From positions 1-20,289 of the forward strand of contig JBIIHL010000026.1 of the NCBI GenBank assembly GCA_044235825.1: 20,289 nucleotides of DNA. Reading direction: 5' to 3'. The notes beneath the pieces are model-generated. The model was not told the origin of the DNA, did no database searches, and saw nothing but the letters and a program-made list of their open reading frames with translations. This DNA is from CANGYM01 sp044235825 (lineage in GTDB: Bacteria; Pseudomonadota; Alphaproteobacteria; JAJTHO01; CANGYM01). The stretch's first letter is position 1; each line of letters starts with the position of its first letter. The translations under genes and the position numbers were made by a program. Of this stretch, positions 6,740 to 13,852 are shown piece after piece.

Positions 6740-7744
6740 ATGAAATTTTTAGACGAAGCAAAAATCCACATCGAAAGCGGTCACGGCGGGGCGGGGTGTC
6801 TCAGCTTTCGCCGTGAAAAATTCATTGAATATGGGGGCCCTGACGGCGGCAACGGCGGGCGCGGCGGGGATGTGCGCGTGGTGTGCCGCGCCAACCTCAA
6901 CACCCTGATTGATTTTCGCTATCAACAGCACTTTCGCGCCAAAGGCGGCCGCCCGGGCATGGGCAAAAACCGCCACGGGGGAAAGGGCGCGGATGTTGTT
7001 TTGTATGTTCCCTTGGGCACGCAAATCCTGTCCGATGACAAAACCACCGTTATGGCCGATTTATGCCGTGATGGAGAGGACATTGTGCTGCTCTCTGGTG
7101 GCCGCGGCGGCATGGGGAATGCGCATTTTAAATCCTCAACCAACCGCGCCCCGCGCATCACGCAACCCGGGGAACCTGGGCAGGATATGCCCGTCTGGCT
7201 GCAATTAAAAACCATTGCCGATGTGGGATTGATTGGCAAGCCCAACGCGGGGAAATCCAGCCTGCTCACGGCCCTGTCCCGCGCACGGCCAAAGGTAGCC
7301 GATTATCCCTTCACCACCCTGCGCCCGCATTTGGGCGTTCTGCAAATCCACGACCGCAGCATCGTGGTGGCGGATATCCCCGGCTTGATCGAGGGGGCGC
7401 ACGAGGGCCTTGGCCTCGGCGATCGCTTTTTAAAACATGGGGAGCGATGCAGCTTGCTGATTTACGTCATCGGTCTGGATGACCCCGATCCCACAGGCAC
7501 GTGGACCATGCTGCGCCATGAAATTGAAACCTATAACCCCGAAATGGCCGAAAAGGCATCCCTGCTGGTGCTGAACAAAGGTGATTTGGCCGACGAAGAC
7601 AGCCTGTCCCTGATCCTAAAAGCCTTTGACACCGACCTGCCAGTGCTGATCACATCCTGCCTAACAGGGCAAGGCATACCCGATTTAAAAACCAGCATCG
7701 CGACCTTAACCCAGCCCGCCCTTGTTGAGGGGGCGGGGGGGTAG
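6740..7744 (+). CDS. obgE: Obg-family GTPase ObgE/CgtA
   Basis: Obg is an essential GTPase that acts on 50S ribosome assembly and stress responses. The 334-residue protein has the Gly-rich Obg fold at 1-158 (GHGGAGCLSFRREKF, YGGPDGGNGGRGGDV, RGGMGNAHFKSSTN). The G domain follows: P-loop GKPNAGKS at 166-173, switch I PFTTLRPHLG, G3 DIPGL at 212-216, and G4 NKGD at 279-282. G5 is a divergent SCLTGQG. There is no long C-terminal OCT-type extension. It follows def closely. The rplU-rpmA pair that often precedes obgE is absent, so the cluster has been rearranged. Confidence 0.95.
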   Translation: MKFLDEAKIHIESGHGGAGCLSFRREKFIEYGGPDGGNGGRGGDVRVVCRANLNTLIDFRYQQHFRAKGGRPGMGKNRHGGKGADVVLYVPLGTQILSDDKTTVMADLCRDGEDIVLLSGGRGGMGNAHFKSSTNRAPRITQPGEPGQDMPVWLQLKTIADVGLIGKPNAGKSSLLTALSRARPKVADYPFTTLRPHLGVLQIHDRSIVVADIPGLIEGAHEGLGLGDRFLKHGERCSLLIYVIGLDDPDPTGTWTMLRHEIETYNPEMAEKASLLVLNKGDLADEDSLSLILKAFDTDLPVLITSCLTGQGIPDLKTSIATLTQPALVEGAGG

Positions 7745-7846
7745 GGGTCCCCCCACTTGAGGGGGGGGCAGTCATCGTCTTTTTCTTCTTTCAACTTCAA
7801 AAGAAAAAGCGCCATTAGCCCCCAAAAAATCCCCTCAAAAATCCTG

Positions 7847-7875
7847 TTGCACAGCCCTGTGAAAAGGATTATAGT
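7847..7875 (+). promoter_or_regulatory. Sigma-70-like promoter for the rimP-nusA-infB operon
   Basis: TTGCAC (7847-7852), a 17-base spacer and TATAGT (7870-7875) make a good match to a housekeeping promoter. The predicted start is around 7881-7883, immediately before the leader hairpin and about 55 bases before the rimP ATG. Confidence 0.6.
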
Positions 7876-7883
7876 GAAATCTG

Positions 7884-7915
7884 AAAGTGGGGCAGGTTCT
7901 GTCCCACTTTTTTTT
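7884..7915 (+). terminator. Terminator hairpin in the rimP leader
   Basis: AAAGTGGGGCAG (7884-7895) pairs with CTGTCCCACTTT (7899-7910) around a 3-base loop, with one G-U pair, and eight T residues run to 7915. It is an ideal intrinsic terminator, but it sits between the promoter and rimP. Rho-independent terminator-like leaders upstream of rimP have been described in other proteobacteria (the rimP leader), where attenuation is the proposed role; I name that by position and form only. It could also stop read-through from obgE. A GTG in frame with rimP lies inside this stem and is unlikely to be the start codon. Confidence 0.75.
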
Positions 7916-7937
7916 ATGGTTTTTTTGTTTTGGGATT

Positions 7938-8450
7938 ATGCGTCTTTCGGATCTTTCGGATACCTTGACCGCCGACATTCAGGATTTGCTGAACAGTGCC
8001 GGCTATGCCCTAGTACGCGCCAAAAAAATGGGCAGCCAGCGTCATCCCACGTTGCAAATTATGATGGACCGCACCGACGGTGCCCCCATCACGGTGGAGG
8101 ATTGCGAGGCCGTCAATCGCCTGCTGGACCCCCTGTTTTCCGTGCATGATCCGTGGCCAGAGGCGTACCAGCTGGAGGTCAGCTCCCCCGGGCTGGACCG
8201 CCCATTGATTTTGCCAGAGGATTTTGTACGCTTTGTGGGGCAGCGGATAAAGGTTCGCCTATCCCCCCCCATCGAGGGCCGCCGCAAGCTGGAGGGGGTT
8301 TTGGATGCCGAAACCACGCCCCAAGTCATCGTCATCCGTCTGGATGATCAAACCCTGTGGCCCGTGCCCTATGATGTGTTGCAAGAGGCCCGCATCGTCA
8401 TCACCGATGCCATGATTGCCGAGGAAATGAAAAAAAGGGGGGAGGTCTGA
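7938..8450 (+). CDS. rimP: Ribosome maturation factor RimP
   Basis: RimP helps mature the 30S subunit. The 170-residue protein has the two-part build of the family: an N-terminal domain with LQIMMDRTDGAPITVEDCEAVNRLLDPLF and the conserved YQLEVSSPGLDRPL, then an SH3-like C-terminal domain with EGVLDAE and VPYDVLQEARIV. The ATG at 7938 is used because it starts the protein at the normal place (RLSDL); the longer frame would run back through the terminator stem. The ribosome site is weak. It is the first gene of the rimP-nusA-infB operon, a conserved proteobacterial order. Its stop codon overlaps the ATG of an element-derived reading frame (TGATG). Confidence 0.93.
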   Translation: MRLSDLSDTLTADIQDLLNSAGYALVRAKKMGSQRHPTLQIMMDRTDGAPITVEDCEAVNRLLDPLFSVHDPWPEAYQLEVSSPGLDRPLILPEDFVRFVGQRIKVRLSPPIEGRRKLEGVLDAETTPQVIVIRLDDQTLWPVPYDVLQEARIVITDAMIAEEMKKRGEV

Positions 8451-8761
8451 TGCCATCGTTTTCCCCTGCTAACTTTCATCGTCATACCGGACAAGGGAGC
8501 ATAGCGACCGCAGATCCGGTATCCAGCGCCACTGTCAAAAGGCACAGCCTTTTGCCTTTATGCCTTGATAATAAAGAACAAAACGCTTCGCGTTTTGGCA
8601 TTTGTGCTGGATTCCGGATCGGCGCTCGCTGTCGCTCGCTGGTCCGGAATGACGAAGAATCAAAGGGAGTAAAAAAAGCGAGGGGTGGTAAGCGCTTTTG
8701 CCTTGGCCTTCCTTTTGCTTTGATTTTTTTGAACGCTTATGATAGCAAAGGTGTCTTATGA
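8450..8761 (+). CDS. Element-derived reading frame bridging rimP and nusA (translation uncertain)
   Basis: A 103-codon frame starts at an ATG overlapping the rimP stop (TGATG) and ends at a TGA overlapping the nusA ATG (ATGATG). Residues about 10-71 are encoded by the 185-bp repeat (HRHTGQGSIATADPV through RSLVRND), and copy A encodes a closely similar peptide on the other strand. The C-terminus is hydrophobic (FCLGLPFALIFL). No known domain is visible. The overlap geometry would suit translational coupling, but the peptide may simply be a by-product of an insertion with an open frame. It is the only frame in the 307-bp rimP-nusA gap worth naming. Confidence 0.3.
   Translation: MPSFSPANFHRHTGQGSIATADPVSSATVKRHSLLPLCLDNKEQNASRFGICAGFRIGARCRSLVRNDEESKGVKKARGGKRFCLGLPFALIFLNAYDSKGVL
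8477..8661 (+). repeat. 185-bp palindromic element, copy B
   Basis: This copy sits between rimP and nusA, in the opposite orientation to the copy at 5947-6131 and of identical length. Outer arms GTCATACCGGAC and GTCCGGAATGAC pair with one mismatch. Inner arms GATCCGGTATCCAGC and GCTGGATTCCGGATC also pair with one mismatch, and hairpins CAAAAGGC/CCTTTTG and AAAACGC/GCGTTTT lie inside. In RNA it would fold into a branched structure within the operon transcript. No transposase is encoded, so it would be a non-autonomous element if mobile. Confidence 0.85.
8715..8743 (+). promoter_or_regulatory. Possible internal promoter just before nusA
   Basis: TTGCTT (8715-8720), 17 bases and TATGAT (8738-8743) lie directly after the repeat. 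The predicted start near 8750 would leave only about 8-11 bases before the nusA start, truncating or removing the AAAGGTG ribosome site at 8747-8753. It is plausible as a secondary promoter that compensates for the insertion, but the match may be chance in a T-rich tract. Confidence 0.3.
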
Positions 8762-10278
8762 TGTATCCAACCCCTTCTGATATCCTTCACATTGCCGAAT
8801 CCGTCGCGCGGGAAAAGGAAATTGACCGCGAACAGGTGCTAGAGGCCCTAGAGCTGGCCATTCAAAAAGCCGGCCGCACGAAATACGGCCAAGAGCACGA
8901 CATCCGCGCCGAAATCGACCGGAAATCCGGACAAATTTCCCTGCGTCGCTATCGTGAAGTGGTGGATGTGATCGAATTTGAACAATCCCAGCTGACCGTG
9001 GCCGAGGCCGCCCGTTACAAACCCGATGCCGTCATCGGGGATGTTTTGGTGGACGAATTGCCCCCGCTGGATTTTGGCCGCATTGCCACCCAAACCGCCA
9101 AACAAATTGTCCTGCAAAAGGTGCGCGAGGCCGAGCGTGGCCGCCAATTTGACGAATTCAAAGACCGCGTGGGCGAAATCGTCACGGGGATCGTGCGCCG
9201 CGTTGAATTTGGCAACCTGATTGTGGATTTGGGACGGGCAGAGGCTATGCTGCGTCGGGATCAGCTGATCCCCCGCGAAACCTATCGCCGCGGTGACCGC
9301 GTGCGGGCCTATATCATGGACCTGCGGCCCGAGGCACGGGGGCCCCAAATTATCCTCTCCCGCGTGCACAGTGGCTTTATGGCCGCCCTGTTCGCGCAGG
9401 AAGTGCCAGAAATTTACGAGGGCCTGATTCAAATCAAATCCATTGCCCGCGACCCGGGCAGCCGCGCGAAAATGATCGTGCACACCGATGATCCCAGCAT
9501 TGACCCCATGGGGTCCTGTGTGGGAATGCGGGGCAGCCGTGTTCAGGCCGTGGTGAATGAACTTCACGGCGAAAAAATTGACATTATCCCGTGGGACGAT
9601 GACGTGGCCAAATTGGTGGTTCGCGCACTGGCCCCCGCCCAAGTCACCAAGGTGATTTTGGATGAAGAAAACAATCGGATCGAGGCTGTTGTTGTGGACG
9701 ATCAACTGAGCCAAGCCATTGGCAGACGGGGTCAGAACGTGCGTCTGGCCTCTCAGCTGTTGGGCGTGGGCATCGACGTGATGACCGAAAGCGATGAATC
9801 CGAGAAACGGTTAAAGGATATGAAAGAAAAATCCTCCCACTTCAAAGAAGCCTTGGATGTTGATGACGTCATCGCCCATCTGCTGGTGGTGGAGGGCTTT
9901 AACAACGCCGAAGACATCGCCGATATCGACCCCGCCGAGCTGGAGGCCATCGAGGGCTTTGATGCCAGCGTGGCCGCACAGTTGATTGAACGGGCCCAAG
10001 TCTGGCAGGACAAAAAACACCAGGCCTTCCTGAAAAAACGGAAAGATCTGGGTATTGAGGAAGAATTGATCACAGTCGCCGGTTTAACGCCGGATCTGGT
10101 GATGGTTTTGGCAGAACATGGCATTACCACGCTGGATGCCTTGGCCGATTTGGCGGCGGATGAGTTGGTGGACCTGTTGGGATCTCAGATCATTCGTCAA
10201 GATGAAGCGGAAAATGTGATTATGGCGGCCCGCGCCCATTGGTTCGAGGGCGGAAACGCCGCCGTCGGTGCCGCATAA
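8758..10278 (+). CDS. nusA: Transcription termination/antitermination factor NusA
   Basis: NusA binds RNA polymerase and nascent RNA and controls pausing, termination and antitermination. Its 506 residues show the full domain set: an N-terminal polymerase-binding domain (IAESVAREKEIDREQVLEAL near 12-31, RAEIDRKSGQISL), an S1 domain at about 138-190 (GEIVTGIVRRVEFGNLIVDL), KH1 with CVGMRGSRVQAVVNEL, KH2 with QAIGRRGQNVRLAS, and two helix-hairpin-helix AR repeats (LLVVEGFNNAEDIADIDP and VMVLAEHGITTLDALADL). The start is ATGATG; either Met can serve, with AAAGGTG upstream. It follows rimP after the repeat insertion and precedes infB by 40 bp. The ylxR gene often found between nusA and infB in alphaproteobacteria is missing. 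Confidence 0.96.
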   Translation: MMYPTPSDILHIAESVAREKEIDREQVLEALELAIQKAGRTKYGQEHDIRAEIDRKSGQISLRRYREVVDVIEFEQSQLTVAEAARYKPDAVIGDVLVDELPPLDFGRIATQTAKQIVLQKVREAERGRQFDEFKDRVGEIVTGIVRRVEFGNLIVDLGRAEAMLRRDQLIPRETYRRGDRVRAYIMDLRPEARGPQIILSRVHSGFMAALFAQEVPEIYEGLIQIKSIARDPGSRAKMIVHTDDPSIDPMGSCVGMRGSRVQAVVNELHGEKIDIIPWDDDVAKLVVRALAPAQVTKVILDEENNRIEAVVVDDQLSQAIGRRGQNVRLASQLLGVGIDVMTESDESEKRLKDMKEKSSHFKEALDVDDVIAHLLVVEGFNNAEDIADIDPAELEAIEGFDASVAAQLIERAQVWQDKKHQAFLKKRKDLGIEEELITVAGLTPDLVMVLAEHGITTLDALADLAADELVDLLGSQIIRQDEAENVIMAARAHWFEGGNAAVGAA

Positions 10279-10318
10279 TCAGGCCCCACGGGATAAAGAT
10301 AACATCAACAGGATTGGC

Positions 10319-12994
10319 ATGACGGACGAAAAAAAACCAGGCACCACAACGCTTCACCTGTCCACAGGAACCCTGCGGGGTGGACCTGCGCCTCTTGGGC
10401 GCGGGGGCGTGCTTTCGCGGGGCCCTGCCTCCCCTACGGTGACGGTTCAGATCAAACGGAAACGGCCCACCATCGGGATTCCCCAAGACAAAGCCCCATC
10501 ATCTGCCCCTAAGCCTGAGGACATCCCCGTCTCTGCCCCAGTGGAAACCACGCCTGCCCCTGTGCGCAAAACGCTGTCTGTGCCTGCGGCCAAAACTGGA
10601 TCAACCTTAACCGAAGAAGAACGTCGCGCCCGCCAACAGGCCCTGAGTCAGAATCCTGTTTTTGAAGCGCCCTCTGATACAGATCTGCGGACCCTGCGGG
10701 TGATTAAACCCAAGCGGGAGGAAGAGCCCGCCCCTGCGACACCCGAGCCCACCCCCGCGCCTGTTGACGTCGCGCCGGAAGCCCCTGAACCCAAAAAAGA
10801 AGCCCCCGCTGCGCCCGCACGTCCCAAGGTTGGGGTCTTTACCTCCGAGCCTTTGGTGACCCTGCGCCGCGTGGTGCGTCCTTTGGAAAAAGCGGGTTTA
10901 ACCAAAGACGAGCGAGCGGCCCTAGACCGAAAAACGTCCGGCGCTGCGGCCACCCCTGCCGCGGCGGCAACAACAGCCACCACCGCGCGTCGCCCTTTAG
11001 ACGCCACAAAACCGGCGGAATGGCCCGAAAAAACCGCGGAGCGAAAAACTAAAAAAGAGGACGACGAAGCTGCCGCCACTGCCAAGGCTGCCCTCAACAA
11101 CCGTCGCCAGCGCAAAATGACCATCACCTCGGCCCTGAAAGAGGCCTTGGTTGAGGAAGAAGCCAAAGCCGTGCCCGTGATCGGCCTGAAAAAACGCCGC
11201 AAAGTCACACGCGGGCCCCAGCCCACCGTGGAAAAATTAAAGCGTACGGTGGTGATTCCTGAAACCATCGCCCTGCAGGATCTGGCCAACCGCATGAGCG
11301 AGCGGTCCGTGGATGTCATCAAAGTCCTCATGAAAATGGGTATGATGGTGACGCCGCAGCAAACGTTGGATGCCGAAACGGCGGAATTGGTGGCCTCCGA
11401 AATGGGCCACACACCGGTGAGGGTTTCTGAGGAAGATGTTGAACAGGGCTTGGCCGTTGATACCTTGGCTGAAAAGTTACCCCGCGCCCCTGTGGTGACC
11501 ATTATGGGACATGTGGACCATGGGAAAACCTCGCTGCTGGATGCGCTGCGTCAAACCGATGTGGTCTCTGGCGAGGCCGGCGGCATTACCCAGCATATTG
11601 GGGCGTATAAGGTCGAGCTTTCCTCTGGCAAGTCCATTGTGTTTCTGGATACCCCTGGGCACGAGGCCTTTACGGCCATGCGGGCCCGCGGCGCCCACGT
11701 CACGGATGTGGTGGTGTTGGTGGTGGCCGCCGATGACAGCGTGATGCCCCAAACTGTGGAGGCCATCTCCCACGCCAAAGCCGCCGGTGTGCCCATCATT
11801 GTGGCCATCAACAAAATTGACAAACCCGAAGCGCGTCCGGACAAAGTGAAAACCGAGCTGCTGTCCCACGGCATTGTTGTTGAGGATTTGGGCGGCGATG
11901 TGCTGTCCATCGAGGTGTCGGCCAAGAAAAAAACCGGCCTGCTGGCCCTAGAAGAGGCCATTTTGCTGCAAGCGGAAATCATGGACCTACGCGCCCGCAC
12001 CGAGGGTTCTGCCCAAGGAACGGTTTTAGAGGCGCGGATGGATCAGGGCCTCGGCCCCGTCGCATCGGTTTTGATTCAGGAAGGCACATTATCCATCGGC
12101 GATATTTTTGTCAGCGGCACCCGCTGGGGCCGTGTTCGCGCCCTGATCGACAGCCGCGGCACCCGCATTCGTGAAGCCGGCCCCGCCACACCGGTGGAGG
12201 TCCTAGGATCCCAAGGCGTTCCCGAAGCCGGTGATGATTTTGTGATTGTCCCTGACGAAGCCAAAGCGCGGGAAATTTCCGAATATCGGGATCGCAAACG
12301 CAAAACGGCCTCGGCCAAAACCGGCGAAACGTCCGTTTCAGACATTTTTGCCAAATACCAATCCGATGCCACCATGCGTACATTGTCCCTGATCATTCGG
12401 GGTGATGTTCAGGGATCGGTGGAGGCCATCAAGGGCAGCCTAGAAAAAATCATCAGCGATGAAATGAAAATCGACGTTATCACCGCCGGTGTGGGGGCCA
12501 TTTCAGAATCGGATGTGACACTGGCCAAATCCTCCGGCGCGTTGATTATCGGGTTTAACGTGCGGGCCAATCCGTCCGCGCGGGAACTGGCCAAAAAAGA
12601 GAGCGTGGACATTCGGTATTATTCCATCATCTATGATGTGGTGGATGCCATGCGCGAAGCAGCCTCCAGCTTACTCTCGCCCGAACAAAAGGAAACCTTC
12701 CTCGGATACGCCGAAATCCGCCAAGTCTTCGATGTGTCCAAAGTCGGCAAAGTGGCCGGATGTATGGTCACCGAGGGGATCATCAAACGCGGCTGTGGCG
12801 TCCGGTTGCTGCGCGATAACGTGGTCATTCACCAAGGCAGCCTGAAAACCCTAAAACGCCACAAAGACGAAGTCAAAGAGGTCAAAGGCGGCTATGAATG
12901 CGGTATGGCCTTTGAAAACTACCAAGACATCCGCCCTGGGGACCAGATCGAATGCTTTGAAATTCATGAGGTTAAGAAGGTTTTAACACCGTAG
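10319..12994 (+). CDS. infB: Translation initiation factor IF-2
   Basis: IF-2 is the GTPase that brings initiator tRNA to the 30S subunit and joins the subunits. The 891-residue protein starts with an IF-2 N-terminal segment (QIKRKRP) and a long Pro/Ala/Glu-rich low-complexity linker to about residue 280. The conserved IF2-N region follows (VIPETIALQDLANRMSERS). The G domain has GHVDHGKT at 397-404, DTPGH at 444-448, NKID at 498-501 and an SAKKKTG G5, followed by the C-terminal beta-barrel and fMet-tRNA binding domains. ATG 10319 has AGGA at the right distance; an in-frame ATG at 10268 would overlap the nusA end and lacks support. The operon ends here: rbfA, truB, rpsO and pnp, common downstream partners, are absent. 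Confidence 0.96.
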   Translation: MTDEKKPGTTTLHLSTGTLRGGPAPLGRGGVLSRGPASPTVTVQIKRKRPTIGIPQDKAPSSAPKPEDIPVSAPVETTPAPVRKTLSVPAAKTGSTLTEEERRARQQALSQNPVFEAPSDTDLRTLRVIKPKREEEPAPATPEPTPAPVDVAPEAPEPKKEAPAAPARPKVGVFTSEPLVTLRRVVRPLEKAGLTKDERAALDRKTSGAAATPAAAATTATTARRPLDATKPAEWPEKTAERKTKKEDDEAAATAKAALNNRRQRKMTITSALKEALVEEEAKAVPVIGLKKRRKVTRGPQPTVEKLKRTVVIPETIALQDLANRMSERSVDVIKVLMKMGMMVTPQQTLDAETAELVASEMGHTPVRVSEEDVEQGLAVDTLAEKLPRAPVVTIMGHVDHGKTSLLDALRQTDVVSGEAGGITQHIGAYKVELSSGKSIVFLDTPGHEAFTAMRARGAHVTDVVVLVVAADDSVMPQTVEAISHAKAAGVPIIVAINKIDKPEARPDKVKTELLSHGIVVEDLGGDVLSIEVSAKKKTGLLALEEAILLQAEIMDLRARTEGSAQGTVLEARMDQGLGPVASVLIQEGTLSIGDIFVSGTRWGRVRALIDSRGTRIREAGPATPVEVLGSQGVPEAGDDFVIVPDEAKAREISEYRDRKRKTASAKTGETSVSDIFAKYQSDATMRTLSLIIRGDVQGSVEAIKGSLEKIISDEMKIDVITAGVGAISESDVTLAKSSGALIIGFNVRANPSARELAKKESVDIRYYSIIYDVVDAMREAASSLLSPEQKETFLGYAEIRQVFDVSKVGKVAGCMVTEGIIKRGCGVRLLRDNVVIHQGSLKTLKRHKDEVKEVKGGYECGMAFENYQDIRPGDQIECFEIHEVKKVLTP

Positions 12995-13074
12995 AGAAAA
13001 CAGAGTCTCTCGAAGGCTTCCTCTCCCTCCCCAAAAAAAGCACAAATCCACAGGATCGCCCTGGGCGCTGATAA

Positions 13075-13098
13075 ACAAGGATGATCGACCATCCTTGT
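13075..13098 (+). other. Perfect hairpin upstream of the toxin-antitoxin operon
   Basis: ACAAGGATG and CATCCTTGT form a 9-bp perfect stem around a 6-base loop. It lies 80 bp after infB and at the edge of the toxin-antitoxin control region. There is no T-run, so it is more likely an operator or a processing/insulating hairpin than an intrinsic terminator. Confidence 0.4.
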
Positions 13099-13136
13099 AA
13101 CATCTTGGTGAATGTTATAACATCAATGATAACATC
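13098..13136 (+). promoter_or_regulatory. Putative operator/promoter of the toxin-antitoxin operon
   Basis: TAACATC occurs three times (13098-13104, 13118-13124, 13130-13136), and the middle one is half of a perfect 12-bp palindrome, ATGTTATAACAT (13112-13123). A TATAAC or GATAAC in this tract could be the -10 box. AbrB/MazE-type antitoxins usually bind such sites to repress their own operon, so this is the natural place for autoregulation. A strong AGGAGG (13141-13146) follows. Confidence 0.5.
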
Positions 13137-13151
13137 CACTAGGAGGCTTCC

Positions 13152-13376
13152 ATGGAACTCAAAATCACCCAAATCGGGAATTCTTTGGGCGTTATTTTAC
13201 CCAAAAGCTTGCTGGCAGATATGAACCTAGGCAAAGGGGATCGCTTAACCATGGATCGCCGCGGGGATGGGTGGTATATGACCCCCGCAGACGCCGGATA
13301 TGATGCGCAGATGGAGGTAGCGAACATTATTATGAAAAAACGGCGTGAATTATTGAAACGTCTTGCAAAAGCTTAA
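13152..13376 (+). CDS. AbrB/MazE-type antitoxin
   Basis: The 74-residue protein has a SpoVT/AbrB swapped-hairpin DNA-binding domain at the N-terminus: MELKITQIGNSLGVILPKSL, followed by a G-rich turn (LGKGDRLTM) and strand (GWYMTPAD). The C-terminal 25 residues are basic and helical (MKKRRELLKRLAKA) and probably wrap the toxin. AGGAGG lies 5 bases before the ATG, the strongest ribosome site in the window, as expected for an antitoxin that must be made in excess. It ends 4 bases before the Doc start. It should neutralise Doc and repress the operon. Pairing of this antitoxin class with Doc is known, whereas phage P1 uses Phd. Confidence 0.87.
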   Translation: MELKITQIGNSLGVILPKSLLADMNLGKGDRLTMDRRGDGWYMTPADAGYDAQMEVANIIMKKRRELLKRLAKA

Positions 13377-13380
13377 GATC

Positions 13381-13761
13381 ATGTGGATTTGGCTTAATAA
13401 AGACGTTGTGTGCGCCGCGCACGATGCCCAGATTCTGGAGCACGGGGGACTCTATGGCATACGGGATGAAAATCTTTTGGAATCGGCCATGACACGCCCA
13501 CAACACTTGGCGGCTTATGAAAATCCAGACGTGGCTCAGTTGGCGGCAGCATATGGTGTAGGCATTTCGCGTAATCATCCCTTCTTCGATGCGAACAAAC
13601 GAACAGCCATCATCGCCGTGGAATTGTTTTTAGAATTAAACGGTTATCACCTTGTTCGAACGAATGAAGATTGCCTCGCCATCATGCCCCGCATCGCCAG
13701 CGGAGAGGTCAGCGAAGACGACATGGCCACTTGGATTGCCGGCGGGATTGTGAAGAGATAA
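13381..13761 (+). CDS. doc: Doc-family toxin (death-on-curing, Fic fold)
   Basis: Doc toxins stop translation; the P1 enzyme phosphorylates EF-Tu. The 126-residue protein carries the Doc form of the Fic motif, HPFFDANKRTA at 66-76, with Lys where AMP-transferring Fic enzymes have Gly (HxFxxGNGR). Upstream it has the family stretch GLYGIRDENLLESAMTRPQ. All motif residues (His66, Asp70, Asn72, Lys73, Arg74) are present, so it looks active. The ATG at 13381, 4 bases after the antitoxin stop, is preferred; the ribosome site is weak, consistent with coupling to the antitoxin. The module sits as an insertion directly after infB where rbfA would often be. Confidence 0.9.
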   Translation: MWIWLNKDVVCAAHDAQILEHGGLYGIRDENLLESAMTRPQHLAAYENPDVAQLAAAYGVGISRNHPFFDANKRTAIIAVELFLELNGYHLVRTNEDCLAIMPRIASGEVSEDDMATWIAGGIVKR

Positions 13762-13812
13762 AAGACTGATTTTTATAGTTTTTTTAAATGTGAATCCCCC
13801 TTAGGGCAAGAG

Positions 13813-13845
13813 AGTAGGGAAAGAGGGGCAGAGCCCCTCCCTACT
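13813..13845. terminator. Bidirectional hairpin between doc and ilvC
   Basis: AGTAGGGA (13813-13820) pairs perfectly with TCCCTACT (13838-13845), and inside it GGGGC (13825-13829) pairs with GCCCC (13833-13837) around AGA. A CTTAGGGC/GCCCCTAAG pair can extend it outward. The two genes converge here, so it probably separates them, but neither strand has a strong T-run directly after the stem. Confidence 0.5.
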
Positions 13846-13852
13846 ATGCCCC

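Noticed and set aside
7887..7937. GTG start for rimP inside the leader
   Set aside because: The GTG lies within the terminator stem and would add residues from the T-run; the family N-terminus starts at the ATG at 7938.
8848..9714. Long open frame antisense to nusA (288 codons)
   Set aside because: His/Gly-rich composition typical of antisense of GC-rich genes; nusA on the other strand is intact and fully conserved.
10648..11502. Long open frame antisense to infB (284 codons)
   Set aside because: It is the mirror of the Ala/Pro-rich IF-2 linker in GC-rich DNA; it has Ser/Arg/Ala-rich composition, no domain and no ribosome site.
12995..13040. Intrinsic terminator right after infB
   Set aside because: Only a weak 5-bp AGAGA/TCTCT stem with no T-run; not good enough to call.
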